Shown: piece after piece, positions 7,690-16,296 of the stretch
How positions within the stretch are numbered: position 1 is the stretch's first letter
How the letters are laid out: each line of letters begins with the position of its first letter
Assembly: GCF_009831415.1 (NCBI RefSeq)
Contig: NZ_CP043727.1
Coordinates: forward strand, 2,976,001 to 3,040,000
Length of the DNA stretch: 64,000 nt
Direction: 5' to 3'
DNA from: Yersinia canariae
GTDB taxonomy: Bacteria > Pseudomonadota > Gammaproteobacteria > Enterobacterales > Enterobacteriaceae
Translations under genes and position numbers: made by a program
Notes under the pieces: generated by a model
The model's input: the letters and a program-made list of their open reading frames with translations, nothing else
The model's database searches: none
Told to the model about the DNA's origin: nothing

Positions 7690-9354
7690 ATGAAATCGAA
7701 AAGATTTGAAGCGTTGGCGAAACGCCCGGTTAACCAGGACGGCTTTGTCAAAGAATGGATCGAGGAAGGCTTTATTGCCATGGAAAGTCCGAACGATCCG
7801 AAACCTTCCATCAAGATAGTTAATGGTGTGGTCACTGAACTCGACGGTAAACCACAAAGCAGTTTCGACCTGATCGACCACTTTATCGCCCGCTACGGTA
7901 TCAATCTGGAGCATGCGGAAGAAGTGATGAAGATGGATTCCATCAAGCTGGCCAATATGTTGTGTGACCCCAATGTGTCGCGCCGCACTATTGTGCCACT
8001 GACGACCGCCATGACACCGGCCAAAATCGTCGAAGTGGTATCCCACATGAATGTGGTGGAAATGATGATGTCGATGCAGAAAATGCGCGCGCGTCGGACT
8101 CCATCACAACAAGCTCACGTGACCAACGTGAAAGATAACCCGGTGCAGATTGCCGCCGATGCCGCCGAAGGTGCATTCCGTGGTTTTGACGAGCAAGAAA
8201 CAACCGTGGCCGTGGCTCGCTATGCGCCATTCAATGCTATTGCGCTGTTGGTCGGGTCACAAGTTGGCCGCCCTGGCGTTCTGACTCAATGTTCTTTGGA
8301 AGAAGCTACCGAGCTAAAACTGGGAATGCTGGGCCACACCTGTTACGCGGAAACTATTTCGGTTTATGGGACTGAACCCGTCTTCACCGATGGCGATGAC
8401 ACTCCGTGGTCAAAAGGCTTCCTCGCCTCGTCCTATGCATCACGTGGTTTGAAAATGCGCTTCACCTCCGGCTCGGGTTCCGAAGTCCAAATGGGCTACG
8501 CCGAAGGCAAATCCATGCTGTATCTGGAAGCACGTTGCATTTATATCACCAAAGCGGCTGGTGTTCAGGGGCTGCAAAATGGCTCCGTGAGTTGCGTCGG
8601 TGTCCCTTCCGCTGTGCCATCTGGTATCCGTGCCATTTTGGCGGAAAACCTGATTTGTTCGGCGCTGGATTTGGAATGTGCATCCAGTAACGACCAAACC
8701 TTTACCCACTCGGATATGCGCCGTACCGCCCGTTTGCTGATGCAATTCCTGCCGGGCACTGACTTTATCTCCTCCGGTTATTCGGCGGTGCCGAACTACG
8801 ACAACATGTTCGCCGGTTCTAACGAAGATGCCGAAGACTTTGACGATTACAACGTCATGCAGCGCGACCTGAAAGTTGATGGTGGCCTGCGTCCGGTCTT
8901 GGAAGCTGATGTGGTGGCAATTCGTAATAAAGCTGCGCGCGCGCTGCAAGCCGTATTCGCCGGTATGGGCCTGCCGCCGATCACCGACGAAGAGGTGATT
9001 GCGGCAACCTATGCGCACGGTTCAAAAGACATGCCAGAGCGCAATATCGTCGAAGACATCAAGTTCGCTCAGGAAATTATCAGCAAAAACCGCACCGGTC
9101 TGGAAGTGGTGAAAGCATTGGCACAAGGCGGCTTTGAAGATGTGGCACAAGACATGCTCAACATCCAGAAAGCCAAGATTGCCGGTGACTACCTGCATAC
9201 CTCGGCAATCATCAAAGGTGACAACCAAGTGCTGTCAGCGGTGAATGACGTCAATGACTACGCAGGGCCAGCTACCGGTTACCGGCTGGAAGGTGCACGT
9301 TGGGAAGAAATTAAAAACATTCCAAACGCGCTTGATCCGAATGAGCTTGGCTAA
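7690..9354 (+). CDS. pduC: PduC, B12-dependent diol dehydratase large (alpha) subunit
   Basis: A 554-residue catalytic subunit that converts 1,2-propanediol to propionaldehyde by a radical mechanism with adenosylcobalamin, inside the microcompartment. The sequence follows the PduC/PddA family from the first residue (MKSKRFEALAKRPVNQDGF) to the C-terminus (RWEEIKNIPNALDPNELG), with the full 554-residue length. It carries the conserved QIAADAAEGAFRGFDEQETT and TSGSGSEVQMGYAEGKSMLYLE blocks, the latter within the TIM barrel that holds the substrate and cobalamin. GAGG lies seven bases before the ATG, and the gene is 20 nt after pduB. Works with PduD and PduE. Confidence 0.97.
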   Translation: MKSKRFEALAKRPVNQDGFVKEWIEEGFIAMESPNDPKPSIKIVNGVVTELDGKPQSSFDLIDHFIARYGINLEHAEEVMKMDSIKLANMLCDPNVSRRTIVPLTTAMTPAKIVEVVSHMNVVEMMMSMQKMRARRTPSQQAHVTNVKDNPVQIAADAAEGAFRGFDEQETTVAVARYAPFNAIALLVGSQVGRPGVLTQCSLEEATELKLGMLGHTCYAETISVYGTEPVFTDGDDTPWSKGFLASSYASRGLKMRFTSGSGSEVQMGYAEGKSMLYLEARCIYITKAAGVQGLQNGSVSCVGVPSAVPSGIRAILAENLICSALDLECASSNDQTFTHSDMRRTARLLMQFLPGTDFISSGYSAVPNYDNMFAGSNEDAEDFDDYNVMQRDLKVDGGLRPVLEADVVAIRNKAARALQAVFAGMGLPPITDEEVIAATYAHGSKDMPERNIVEDIKFAQEIISKNRTGLEVVKALAQGGFEDVAQDMLNIQKAKIAGDYLHTSAIIKGDNQVLSAVNDVNDYAGPATGYRLEGARWEEIKNIPNALDPNELG

Positions 9355-9366
9355 GGGGTTCACGAG

Positions 9367-10041
9367 ATGGTGGATATTAACGAAAAACTGTTACGCCAAA
9401 TTATTGAAGGCGTATTGCAGGAAATGCAGGGAGACCAGAATACCGTTTCCTTTAAGCAAGAGACCCAACCTGCGCCAGCTGCAACCGCCGTTGCATCAGG
9501 GGATTTTCTCACTGAAGTGGGTGAAGCCCGGCCTGGCAGCAATCAGGATGAAGTGATCATTGCGGTCGGCCCGGCATTTGGCCTGTCGCAAACCGCCAAT
9601 ATCGTCGGCATCCCGCACAAAAATATTCTGCGCGAGCTGATTGCCGGCATTGAAGAAGAAGGTATCAAAGCACGGGTTATCCGCTGCTTTAAATCCTCCG
9701 ATGTGGCCTTTGTCGCGGTAGAAGGCAACCGCCTGAGTGGCTCCGGGATCTCTATTGGCATCCAGTCAAAAGGCACCACGGTCATTCACCAACAAGGCTT
9801 GCCGCCGCTCTCTAACTTAGAGCTGTTTCCACAGGCCCCACTGCTAACACTGGAAACATATCGCCAGATTGGTAAAAACGCAGCCCGCTATGCCAAACGG
9901 GAATCACCGCAACCCGTTCCGACCCTGAATGACCAGATGGCACGGCCAAAATATCAGGCTAAATCAGCGATTCTGCACATTAAAGAAACCAAATATGTGG
10001 TGACCGGCAAGAATCCTCAGGAACTCCGGGTGGCGCTTTAA
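9367..10041 (+). CDS. pduD: PduD, diol dehydratase medium (beta) subunit
   Basis: A 224-residue subunit that helps bind adenosylcobalamin. The first about 18 residues ([18 protein letters not shown]) form an amphipathic helix of the kind that targets PduD, and with it the dehydratase, into the microcompartment lumen. A low-complexity linker follows, then the body with [11 protein letters not shown] and [19 protein letters not shown], typical of the family. The gene starts 12 nt after pduC and ends 14 nt before pduE. Secure by sequence, length and order. Confidence 0.96.
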   Translation: MVDINEKLLRQIIEGVLQEMQGDQNTVSFKQETQPAPAATAVASGDFLTEVGEARPGSNQDEVIIAVGPAFGLSQTANIVGIPHKNILRELIAGIEEEGIKARVIRCFKSSDVAFVAVEGNRLSGSGISIGIQSKGTTVIHQQGLPPLSNLELFPQAPLLTLETYRQIGKNAARYAKRESPQPVPTLNDQMARPKYQAKSAILHIKETKYVVTGKNPQELRVAL

Positions 10042-10055
10042 CAAAGGAAAACACA

Positions 10056-10580
10056 ATGAATTCCGAAGCTATTGAATCCATGGTTCGCGATGTGCTGAGC
10101 AAGATGAACAGCTTGCAAGGCCAAACGCCAACTGCTGCTTGTGCTCCAGCGGCCAGTTCGCGCAGTGATGCCAAAGTCTCTGATTATCCGCTGGCAAATA
10201 AACACCCTGACTGGGTGAAAACTGCCACCAATAAAACACTGGATGACCTGACACTGGCAAACGTATTGAACGGCAGTGTCACCTCACAGGATTTACGTAT
10301 TACCCCGGAAATCCTGCGTATTCAGGCGTCGATTGCCAAAGATGCGGGTCGCCCGCTGCTGGCCATGAACTTTGAACGCGCAGCTGAGTTGACCGCGGTG
10401 CCGGATGACAAGGTGCTGGATATCTACAATGCCCTACGCCCATTCCGCTCTAGCAAAGAAGAGTTGAATGCCATTGCCGATGACTTGGAACAGACCTACA
10501 AAGCGACCATTTGTGCCGCATTCGTGCGCGAGGCCGCCGTTTTGTATGTCCAGCGCAAGAAGTTAAAAGGCGACGATTAG
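10056..10580 (+). CDS. pduE: PduE, diol dehydratase small (gamma) subunit
   Basis: A 174-residue subunit completing the dehydratase heterotrimer. The N-terminal stretch MNSEAIESMVRDVLSKMNS is another helical encapsulation-like sequence. The body has the family segments SDYPLANKHPDWVKTATNK and PFRSSKEELNAIADDLE. AAAGGAAAACAC precedes the ATG. After the stop there is an unusual 143-base gap before pduG holding a structured element. The other genes in this part of the operon are nearly contiguous. Confidence 0.96.
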   Translation: MNSEAIESMVRDVLSKMNSLQGQTPTAACAPAASSRSDAKVSDYPLANKHPDWVKTATNKTLDDLTLANVLNGSVTSQDLRITPEILRIQASIAKDAGRPLLAMNFERAAELTAVPDDKVLDIYNALRPFRSSKEELNAIADDLEQTYKATICAAFVREAAVLYVQRKKLKGDD

Positions 10581-10595
10581 TTTGGCAATATCAAA

Positions 10596-10698
10596 CGAAG
10601 GGCGGTCGGTCGTTGGGATGGTAGCGCGCTAAGTCGCGGGCGCATCCCTAGGCACATCAGCCCTTCGCGCCCCTCAGTGAAAGCCGAGGGGGTCACTG
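10596..10698 (+). other. Structured GC-rich element between pduE and pduG
   Basis: CGAAGGGC (10596-10603) pairs perfectly with GCCCTTCG (10660-10667). Nested inside are GGGATG (10615-10620) with CATCCC (10643-10648) and CGCG (10625-10628) with CGCG (10635-10638). Just downstream two hairpins compete: CCCCTC/GAGGGG (10670-10675 with 10686-10691) and CAGTGA/TCACTG (10675-10680 with 10693-10698). There is no T run, so it is not a normal terminator. It may be a genus-specific intergenic repeat, an mRNA processing or stability element, or a switch. I do not recognise the family. Confidence 0.55.
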
Positions 10699-10723
10699 TC
10701 AGCAGCAATTTAAGGGAAGGAAT

Positions 10724-12553
10724 ATGGGGCGGTATATAGTCGGTGTGGATATCGGCAACTCATCAACAGAAGTGGCATTAGCGCAAGTTGCAGTTGACGG
10801 TCAATTGCAGTTTGTTGCCAGCGCCCTGACGGAGACTACCGGTGTCAAAGGGACGCAACGCAACATTTTTGGCATCAATAAGGCGCTGAATCTGTTAGTG
10901 GAAAAGGCCGGTATCACGCTGAGTGATATCAGTCTGATTCGCATTAACGAGGCAACCCCGGTGATTGGCGATGTGGCGATGGAAACCATCACTGAAACTA
11001 TCATCACTGAATCCACCATGATCGGCCATAACCCGAAAACCCCCGGCGGACTAGGGTTGGGGGTTGGGCTGACCATCACCCTTGATGAGCTGGTCAGCCG
11101 TGATCCTACCCAACCTTACATTCTGGTGGTGCCGTCTGCTGTTGATTTTGCTGATGTCGCTGCCGTGGTAAATGCCGCCAACGCTGCCGGATACCGCATT
11201 ACGGCGATTATCTTGCAACGCGATGATGGGGTACTAGTCAACAACCGCCTCACTCATCCGCTGCCCATCGTCGATGAAGTGCTACATATTGACCGCATCC
11301 CAATGGGCATGTTGGCGGCAGTTGAAGTTGCCATGCCGGGTCAGGTGATTGAAACCCTCTCTAACCCTTATGGCATTGCCACGGTCTTCGAACTCAGCGC
11401 TGAAGAAACCAAAAACATCGTCCCGGTGGCACGCGCTTTGATTGGCACTCGCTCTGCGGTAGTGGTGAAAACGCCGGAAGGGGATGTTAAAGCCCGTTCC
11501 ATTCCTGCCGGGCATCTGGAGTTGTTCGCCGATGGCCGCACTGTTCGGGTGGATGTCGCGACTGGCGCGGAAGCCATTATGACGGCAGTTAACAGCTTCC
11601 GGCATCTGGATAATGTGAGCGGTGAAGCTGGCACCAATATCGGTGGCATGCTCGAGCACGTTCGCCAAACCATGGCGGAACTGACCAACAAACCGGCCAA
11701 TGAAATCTTCATTCAAGACTTGCTGGCGGTCGACACCGCCGTGCCGGTCAATGTCATTGGTGGTCTGGCGGGTGAGTTCTCCCTTGAGCAAGCGGTGGGA
11801 ATCGCCTCGATGGTGAAATCTGATCGCCTGCAAATGGCGCATATCGCCAGTGAAATCGAAAAGACACTGAATATTGATGTGCAGGTCGGGGGGGCAGAAG
11901 CTGAAGCGGCGATACTCGGCGCGCTGACCACACCAGGGACGCGGCGGCCACTCGCCATCCTCGACTTGGGGGCGGGTTCTACCGATGCTTCCATCATCAA
12001 TGCCCAAGGCCAAATCGTCGCCACTCATCTGGCGGGGGCTGGCGATATGGTGACGATGATCATCGCCTCGGAACTGGATCTGCAAGACCGCTATCTGGCC
12101 GAAGACATCAAAAAGTATCCGCTCGCCAAAGTGGAAAGTCTGTTCCACCTGCGCCACGAAGACGGCAGTGTTCAGTTCTTCCCACAACCGCTTGCACCAG
12201 AAGTTTTTGCCCGACTGGTGGTGGTCAAACCGGAAGGTTTAGTGCCACTACCGGGCGATTATGCACTGGAAAAAGTCCGCAATATTCGCCGCTCCGCCAA
12301 AGAGCGGGTGTTTGTCACCAATGCGCTTCGCGCCCTGCGCCAAGTCAGCCCAACCGGCAATATCCGCGACATCCCCTTCGTGGTACTGGTCGGCGGCTCG
12401 TCACTGGATTTCGAAGTCCCGCAATTGGTTACCGACGCCCTCTCCCACTACAAATTGGTGGCCGGTCGCGGCAACATCCGCGCCAGTGAAGGCCCGCGTA
12501 ATGCAGTAGCCACCGGGTTGATTTTGGCCTATCAGCGGGAGAGTGGCCGATGA
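10724..12553 (+). CDS. pduG: PduG, diol dehydratase reactivase large subunit
   Basis: A 609-residue ATP-dependent chaperone-like factor that, with PduH, swaps damaged cobalamin out of the dehydratase. It has the actin-fold phosphate motifs VGVDIGNSSTEVAL near residues 5-18 and AILDLGAGSTDASI near residues 408-421. Highly conserved stretches include TITETIITESTMIGHNPKTP, DDGVLV and VLVGGSSLDFE. AAGGGAAGG lies just before the ATG. Its 3' end overlaps pduH by 4 nt. Secure. Confidence 0.97.
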   Translation: MGRYIVGVDIGNSSTEVALAQVAVDGQLQFVASALTETTGVKGTQRNIFGINKALNLLVEKAGITLSDISLIRINEATPVIGDVAMETITETIITESTMIGHNPKTPGGLGLGVGLTITLDELVSRDPTQPYILVVPSAVDFADVAAVVNAANAAGYRITAIILQRDDGVLVNNRLTHPLPIVDEVLHIDRIPMGMLAAVEVAMPGQVIETLSNPYGIATVFELSAEETKNIVPVARALIGTRSAVVVKTPEGDVKARSIPAGHLELFADGRTVRVDVATGAEAIMTAVNSFRHLDNVSGEAGTNIGGMLEHVRQTMAELTNKPANEIFIQDLLAVDTAVPVNVIGGLAGEFSLEQAVGIASMVKSDRLQMAHIASEIEKTLNIDVQVGGAEAEAAILGALTTPGTRRPLAILDLGAGSTDASIINAQGQIVATHLAGAGDMVTMIIASELDLQDRYLAEDIKKYPLAKVESLFHLRHEDGSVQFFPQPLAPEVFARLVVVKPEGLVPLPGDYALEKVRNIRRSAKERVFVTNALRALRQVSPTGNIRDIPFVVLVGGSSLDFEVPQLVTDALSHYKLVAGRGNIRASEGPRNAVATGLILAYQRESGR

Positions 12554-12900
12554 ACTTCTCCCATGATGCGCCAGCGATTGTTATCAGCCTGACCTCGTCA
12601 ACATCCGAGGAAGTCTGGCACCCGGTATTACTGGGGATTGAGGAAGAAGGCATTCCTTGGCAATGGCAGCAAGACGATGACACTGATGCAGTACAACGCG
12701 CCTGGCAGGCCGCAGTTAGCTCCCCGTTATTGGTCGGGCTGGCCTGTTCTGCCAACGAAGTAGTGGTGCATTTCCGTAATTTACCCCCCGCCAGCCCGCT
12801 GTTTCGGCAGGCATGGGGACAAGATGAAGACCTATTACGGCGGCTAGGCAACAACGCCGCCCGACTGGTTAAAGGTCTACCGTTTAAGTTTTCACCCTAA
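12550..12900 (+). CDS. pduH: PduH, diol dehydratase reactivase small subunit
   Basis: A 116-residue partner of PduG, structurally related to the dehydratase medium subunit (note LLGIEEEGIPWQW, echoing PduD's GIEEEGI). The body ends RLGNNAARLVKGLPFK, close to the NAARYAK motif of PduD. The start overlaps the pduG stop as ATGA. 35 nt separate it from pduJ. pduI is not present in any known pdu operon, so the H-to-J step is normal. Confidence 0.94.
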   Translation: MNFSHDAPAIVISLTSSTSEEVWHPVLLGIEEEGIPWQWQQDDDTDAVQRAWQAAVSSPLLVGLACSANEVVVHFRNLPPASPLFRQAWGQDEDLLRRLGNNAARLVKGLPFKFSP

Positions 12901-12935
12901 AGTCATTCCTATAACCCGATGAAGGATAGAGAAAT

Positions 12936-13211
12936 ATGAACAATGCACTGGGATTAGTCGAAACCAAAGGCCTGGTCGCGGCAATTGAGGCCGCAGATGC
13001 CATGGTCAAGTCTGCCAACGTACAACTGGTGGGCTACGAGAAAATCGGATCCGGCTTGGTCACTGTCATGGTCCGTGGCGATGTCGGCGCAGTAAAAGCG
13101 GCTGTTGACGCCGGTTCTGCGGCAGCCAGCGCGGTGGGTGAAGTGAAATCTTGCCATGTGATCCCTCGTCCGCACAGCGATGTAGAAGCCATTTTACCGA
13201 CCTCTGCCTAA
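12936..13211 (+). CDS. pduJ: PduJ, BMC-domain shell hexamer
   Basis: A 91-residue single-BMC shell protein, very similar to PduA along its whole length ([53 protein letters not shown]). Its position after pduH and before pduK identifies it as PduJ and not a second PduA. It is a major facet component. GAAGGATAGAGAAAT precedes the ATG. Confidence 0.95.
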   Translation: MNNALGLVETKGLVAAIEAADAMVKSANVQLVGYEKIGSGLVTVMVRGDVGAVKAAVDAGSAAASAVGEVKSCHVIPRPHSDVEAILPTSA

Positions 13212-13232
13212 GGGTAAGACGAGGAGCACAGC

Positions 13233-13820
13233 GTGAAAACGTCACTGGGTTTACTTGAAGTTAGCGGTCTAGCGCTGGCTATCGGCGCGGCGGATGCTAT
13301 GGCGAAAGCCGCCTCCGTCAACCTGATCGGCATAGAAAAAACCAACGGCTCCGGCTGGATGTTAATCCGCCTGACCGGTGATGTGGCCTCAGTTCAGGCG
13401 GCAATAAGTACCGGTGCCGCCTTTGCCGAACAGCATCAGGGTTTAGTTTCTCGTGCGGTACTGGCCCGCCCGGCAGATACCCTAATGGCGCATTGGCAAG
13501 CACCCAAACCAGAGTCGATAGCCGCCGAGCCGACAGCCTTGAGCGAACCTGCGCACGAGGCCATCGCCGAGGTGGTTATTACCGAAATATCTGCAGATGA
13601 GGATGCCGAGGTTGAAGAAGCAGAGGCCGCGCCACCTGCCGATACCGCCACCGACGATGCACCTGAAATAACCTTGAGCGTGGAAAAAAAGAGTACAGAA
13701 AGTGAGGCCCAGCCAGCTCTTCGTGTGAGCTGTAATCTCTGTCTCGACCCGGCTTGCCGACGCCATAAAGGTGAGCCTCGCTTTCGCTGTATCCACTTGG
13801 GTAAACGAGGAAAAGTCTGA
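13233..13820 (+). CDS. pduK: PduK, minor shell protein with BMC domain and cysteine-rich tail
   Basis: A 195-residue protein: a BMC domain in residues 1-88, a very acidic, Ala/Glu-rich linker (about residues 95-155), then a tail with C167-x2-C170-x4-C175-x10-C186. The cysteine spacing suggests a metal or Fe-S site, as proposed for Salmonella PduK, but which metal is not visible here. The pore-side sequence (GIEKTNGSGWMLIRL) differs from PduA/PduJ, so its pore probably differs too. It ends overlapping the pduL ATG by one base (TGATGG). Confidence 0.94.
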   Translation: MKTSLGLLEVSGLALAIGAADAMAKAASVNLIGIEKTNGSGWMLIRLTGDVASVQAAISTGAAFAEQHQGLVSRAVLARPADTLMAHWQAPKPESIAAEPTALSEPAHEAIAEVVITEISADEDAEVEEAEAAPPADTATDDAPEITLSVEKKSTESEAQPALRVSCNLCLDPACRRHKGEPRFRCIHLGKRGKV

Positions 13821-14470
13821 TGGAAAAAGCGTTACTGGAACCCGTTGTCAGTAAGATCCTCGACGAAATGCGTCTTCGTCCGATCCCGCTTGGGGTTTCC
13901 AATCGACACCTGCACCTCTCGGTGCAGGATTACCAACAATTATTCCCCAATCAGCCACTGATTGAGAAAAAAGCGCTGCTCCAGCCCGGTCAATTTGCCG
14001 CAGAACAAACGGTAACGCTGGTCGGGCCTAAGGGCAGTTTAAAAAATGTCCGGATTCTAGGGCCACTGCGTAGCCATAGCCAGGTTGAAATCTCCCGCAC
14101 CGATGCCCGCACATTGGGTATCAATGCCCCGCTGCGCATGTCCGGCAACTTGGATAAGACGCCCGCGATCAGGTTAGTCAGCCCGTACGGCGAATTGGAG
14201 TTGCCGCAGGGGGTCATTGTGGCACTGCGACATATTCATATGTCACCGCTGGATGCCCTTATCTATCGGGTCAAACACGGTGACCGCGTGCAAGTGGCAA
14301 TACAGGGCAGTGGCCGCCGATTGATCATGGACGATGTCGCGATTCGAGTTTCACCCCAAATGAAACTGGAAATGCACATTGATACCGATGAGGCCAATGC
14401 TGCTGGCGCTGACGACCCTGCCGCTTTCGCCACGTTATTAACCTCAATCCCACGGACACGACAGCCATGA
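13820..14470 (+). CDS. pduL: PduL, phosphate propanoyltransferase
   Basis: A 216-residue phosphotransacylase of the PduL family (unrelated to Pta) that turns propionyl-CoA and phosphate into propionyl-phosphate and recycles CoA within the microcompartment. Zinc-binding His-rich motifs are visible: PLGVSNRHLHLS near residues 17-28 and VALRHIHMSPLDA near residues 134-146. The N-terminal helix (MEKALLEPVVSKILDEM) resembles an encapsulation peptide. Its stop overlaps the pduM start. Feeds PduW downstream. Confidence 0.95.
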   Translation: MEKALLEPVVSKILDEMRLRPIPLGVSNRHLHLSVQDYQQLFPNQPLIEKKALLQPGQFAAEQTVTLVGPKGSLKNVRILGPLRSHSQVEISRTDARTLGINAPLRMSGNLDKTPAIRLVSPYGELELPQGVIVALRHIHMSPLDALIYRVKHGDRVQVAIQGSGRRLIMDDVAIRVSPQMKLEMHIDTDEANAAGADDPAAFATLLTSIPRTRQP

Positions 14471-14964
14471 ATCTGACTCAGGCGCAAACCGAACAACTGG
14501 TCAGCCAGATTGTCACCCGGTTGGCCGAGCGCGAACGCCGGGTTCACGCCCTGCTGCTGCCTCAGCTACGCGCCGGGCTCGACTCATCAGTATTCGTGCT
14601 GCATGCCACTGTACACCTGATGCTGCCGGACTTGGCATTTATCCGCAGGCTGGCGCAATACGATACCCAATGTCCGGCAGTTGCTGCGCTGCATGAGGCA
14701 TGGTCGTGGGGCATGAAAGTGCATATCAGCCTGCACCGCCAACTGTTGCCAGCGCTGCCCGCAGCGGCACTGCGTCCGTTGCCGCTGAGTTTCAGTGACA
14801 GCCAAGGGGTGGCGGTGCGGCTGCATGCAGGTCAGATATTGAGCTATCGCGATATTGCCACACTTGACCCCGGCTGGTTATTGATTGACCACCATACGCA
14901 GGTTACACCGCTGGCACAGGACACATTGTCAGCCCGTCACATTCAACTGTTAAGGCAGGAGTAA
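14467..14964 (+). CDS. pduM: PduM, microcompartment assembly protein
   Basis: A 165-residue protein at the pduM position. In Salmonella PduM is required for proper microcompartment formation, but its biochemical activity is unknown. The N-terminal 18 residues ([18 protein letters not shown]) are helical and encapsulation-like. The rest has no catalytic motif that I recognise. The start overlaps pduL by 4 nt (ATGA) and the stop lies two bases before pduN. The assignment rests on order and overall similarity to my memory of the family. Confidence 0.88.
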   Translation: MNLTQAQTEQLVSQIVTRLAERERRVHALLLPQLRAGLDSSVFVLHATVHLMLPDLAFIRRLAQYDTQCPAVAALHEAWSWGMKVHISLHRQLLPALPAAALRPLPLSFSDSQGVAVRLHAGQILSYRDIATLDPGWLLIDHHTQVTPLAQDTLSARHIQLLRQE

Positions 14965-14966
14965 AC

Positions 14967-15242
14967 ATGCAACTGGCCCGAGTGGTAGGTTCTGTGGTTT
15001 CAACGCAAAAATCACCAACGCTGATTGGTAAGAAACTGCTGTTGGTACGCCGTGTCGCGGGTGATGGTTCACTCCCACCTGATAGCAATACGCCGGATGA
15101 GGTGGCAGTGGACTCGGTTGGTGCCGGTCAGGGGGAATTGGTGCTGCTGTCCGGGGGGTCCAGCGCCCGGCGTGTTTTTGCCGAGCCGAATGATGCCATC
15201 GATCTGGCGATCGTCGCCATCGTCGATGAATGCTCTTACTGA
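14967..15242 (+). CDS. pduN: PduN, pentameric vertex protein of the shell (EutN/CcmL family)
   Basis: A 91-residue protein of the CcmL/EutN family that caps the vertices of the microcompartment. Visible family features are [19 protein letters not shown] at the start, KKLLLVRRV, the [17 protein letters not shown] core and the AIVAIVDE end. Its last 19 bases (15225-15243, coding DECSY and the stop) are repeated in tandem right after (15244-15262) with one base changed. The encoded length is unaffected. Confidence 0.95.
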   Translation: MQLARVVGSVVSTQKSPTLIGKKLLLVRRVAGDGSLPPDSNTPDEVAVDSVGAGQGELVLLSGGSSARRVFAEPNDAIDLAIVAIVDECSY

Positions 15243-15262
15243 TGATGAATGTTCTTACTGAT
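15225..15262 (+). repeat. Tandem 19-bp duplication at the 3' end of pduN
   Basis: GATGAATGCTCTTACTGAT (15225-15243) is followed at once by GATGAATGTTCTTACTGAT (15244-15262), 18 of 19 identical. Each unit codes the PduN C-terminus Asp-Glu-Cys-Ser-Tyr and a TGA stop, so the second copy is untranslated in the pduN frame. It looks like a recent replication-slippage duplication. Confidence 0.9.
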
Positions 15263-15276
15263 TAAGCGGTGATTTT

Positions 15277-16296
15277 ATGAGCATCTATACCAAAACCGGT
15301 GATGCGGGCACCACAGCCCTGTTCACCGGCCAACGAGTGAAAAAAAGTCACCCTCGGGTGGAAACCTACGGCACGTTGGATGAACTGAATGCGGCGCTCA
15401 GCCTGTGTGCTCGGGTAGCACAAGGGGCTGAAAACCTTCAGTTACTTGATGCCGTACAACATCAATTGTTTTATTTCAGTGCTGAGCTGGCCAGTGTTGG
15501 GATAGAAACCCCGCCTGCTGGGCAAAAAAGTATTAATGAACAGGATATTCATGCACTGGAACAGGCAGTAGACCGTTGCATGGCGCAGTTACCGCCGGTG
15601 CACGGTTTTATTCTGCCCGGCAATACAGAAGCCGGTAGCCGCTTGCATTTTGCCCGCACTCTGGCGCGGCGCTGCGAACGGCGGCTAATAGAACTGGCAG
15701 AGCAAGTGCCCGTGCGCCCGGTGTTATTGCAGTACCTAAATCGGTTATCAGATTGCTTGTATGCATTGGCCCGCGATGAAGATCAGCGCCAACAGTTACA
15801 GCAAACAGCGCAAACCGTGATCGCCCGTTATCTGGCGGCAGCAACAGAGAAACCGACATCTGTGATGACTCCCCCTTCCGAAGCTGGGCTTAGATTTTCC
15901 GATGTTCATCAATTAGTTAAATTGGCGGTTGATGCCGCTATGACACTAAAAATTGCCGTAGTTGTGGCACTTGCCGACCGCCACGGCAATATGATTATGA
16001 CCTACCGCATGCCCGATACCTTGCTGGTTAGCAGTGAACTGGCTCCCAAAAAAGCCTGGACTGCTGTCGCCTTGAAAACCGCCACTCATCAACTCAGCAG
16101 CGCCGTCCAACCGGGGGCTGACCTATTCCAACTGGAAGCCAGCACCGGTGGAAAAGTGGTGAGTTTTGGTGGCGGTTACCCCCTGTGGCGTGATGGCCAA
16201 CTGGTGGGCGGCTTAGGCATCAGCGGCGGTAGCGTCGAACAAGATATGTACATAGCAGAAGCGGCCATATCGGCTTTACACCTGAGGAATGAATAA
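15277..16296 (+). CDS. pduO: PduO, ATP:cob(I)alamin adenosyltransferase with C-terminal GlcG/HbpS-like domain
   Basis: A 339-residue two-domain enzyme. Residues 1-190 are a PduO-type adenosyltransferase, with the ATP motif YTKTGDAGTTALFTG at residues 4-18, TYGTLDELNAAL, and an ARTLARRCERRL helix. Residues 200-339 are a GlcG/HbpS-like (formerly DUF336) domain, reported to bind haem or cobalamin in some homologues. It regenerates adenosylcobalamin for the dehydratase, with PduS as cob(II)alamin reductase. Overlaps the pduP start by one base (TAATG). Confidence 0.96.
   Translation: MSIYTKTGDAGTTALFTGQRVKKSHPRVETYGTLDELNAALSLCARVAQGAENLQLLDAVQHQLFYFSAELASVGIETPPAGQKSINEQDIHALEQAVDRCMAQLPPVHGFILPGNTEAGSRLHFARTLARRCERRLIELAEQVPVRPVLLQYLNRLSDCLYALARDEDQRQQLQQTAQTVIARYLAAATEKPTSVMTPPSEAGLRFSDVHQLVKLAVDAAMTLKIAVVVALADRHGNMIMTYRMPDTLLVSSELAPKKAWTAVALKTATHQLSSAVQPGADLFQLEASTGGKVVSFGGGYPLWRDGQLVGGLGISGGSVEQDMYIAEAAISALHLRNE

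Noticed and set aside
10670..10698. An H-type pseudoknot formed by CCCCTC/GAGGGG and AGTGA/TCACT
   Set aside because: The connecting loops would be 0 and 1 nt, too short to span the stems; the two helices are better seen as mutually exclusive.
11282..12187. A 301-codon open frame on the minus strand
   Set aside because: It lies wholly antisense to pduG, has no family resemblance and arises from the codon bias of the real gene. Similar antisense frames in pduC (8440-9018) and sbcB (34148-34765) are rejected for the same reason.
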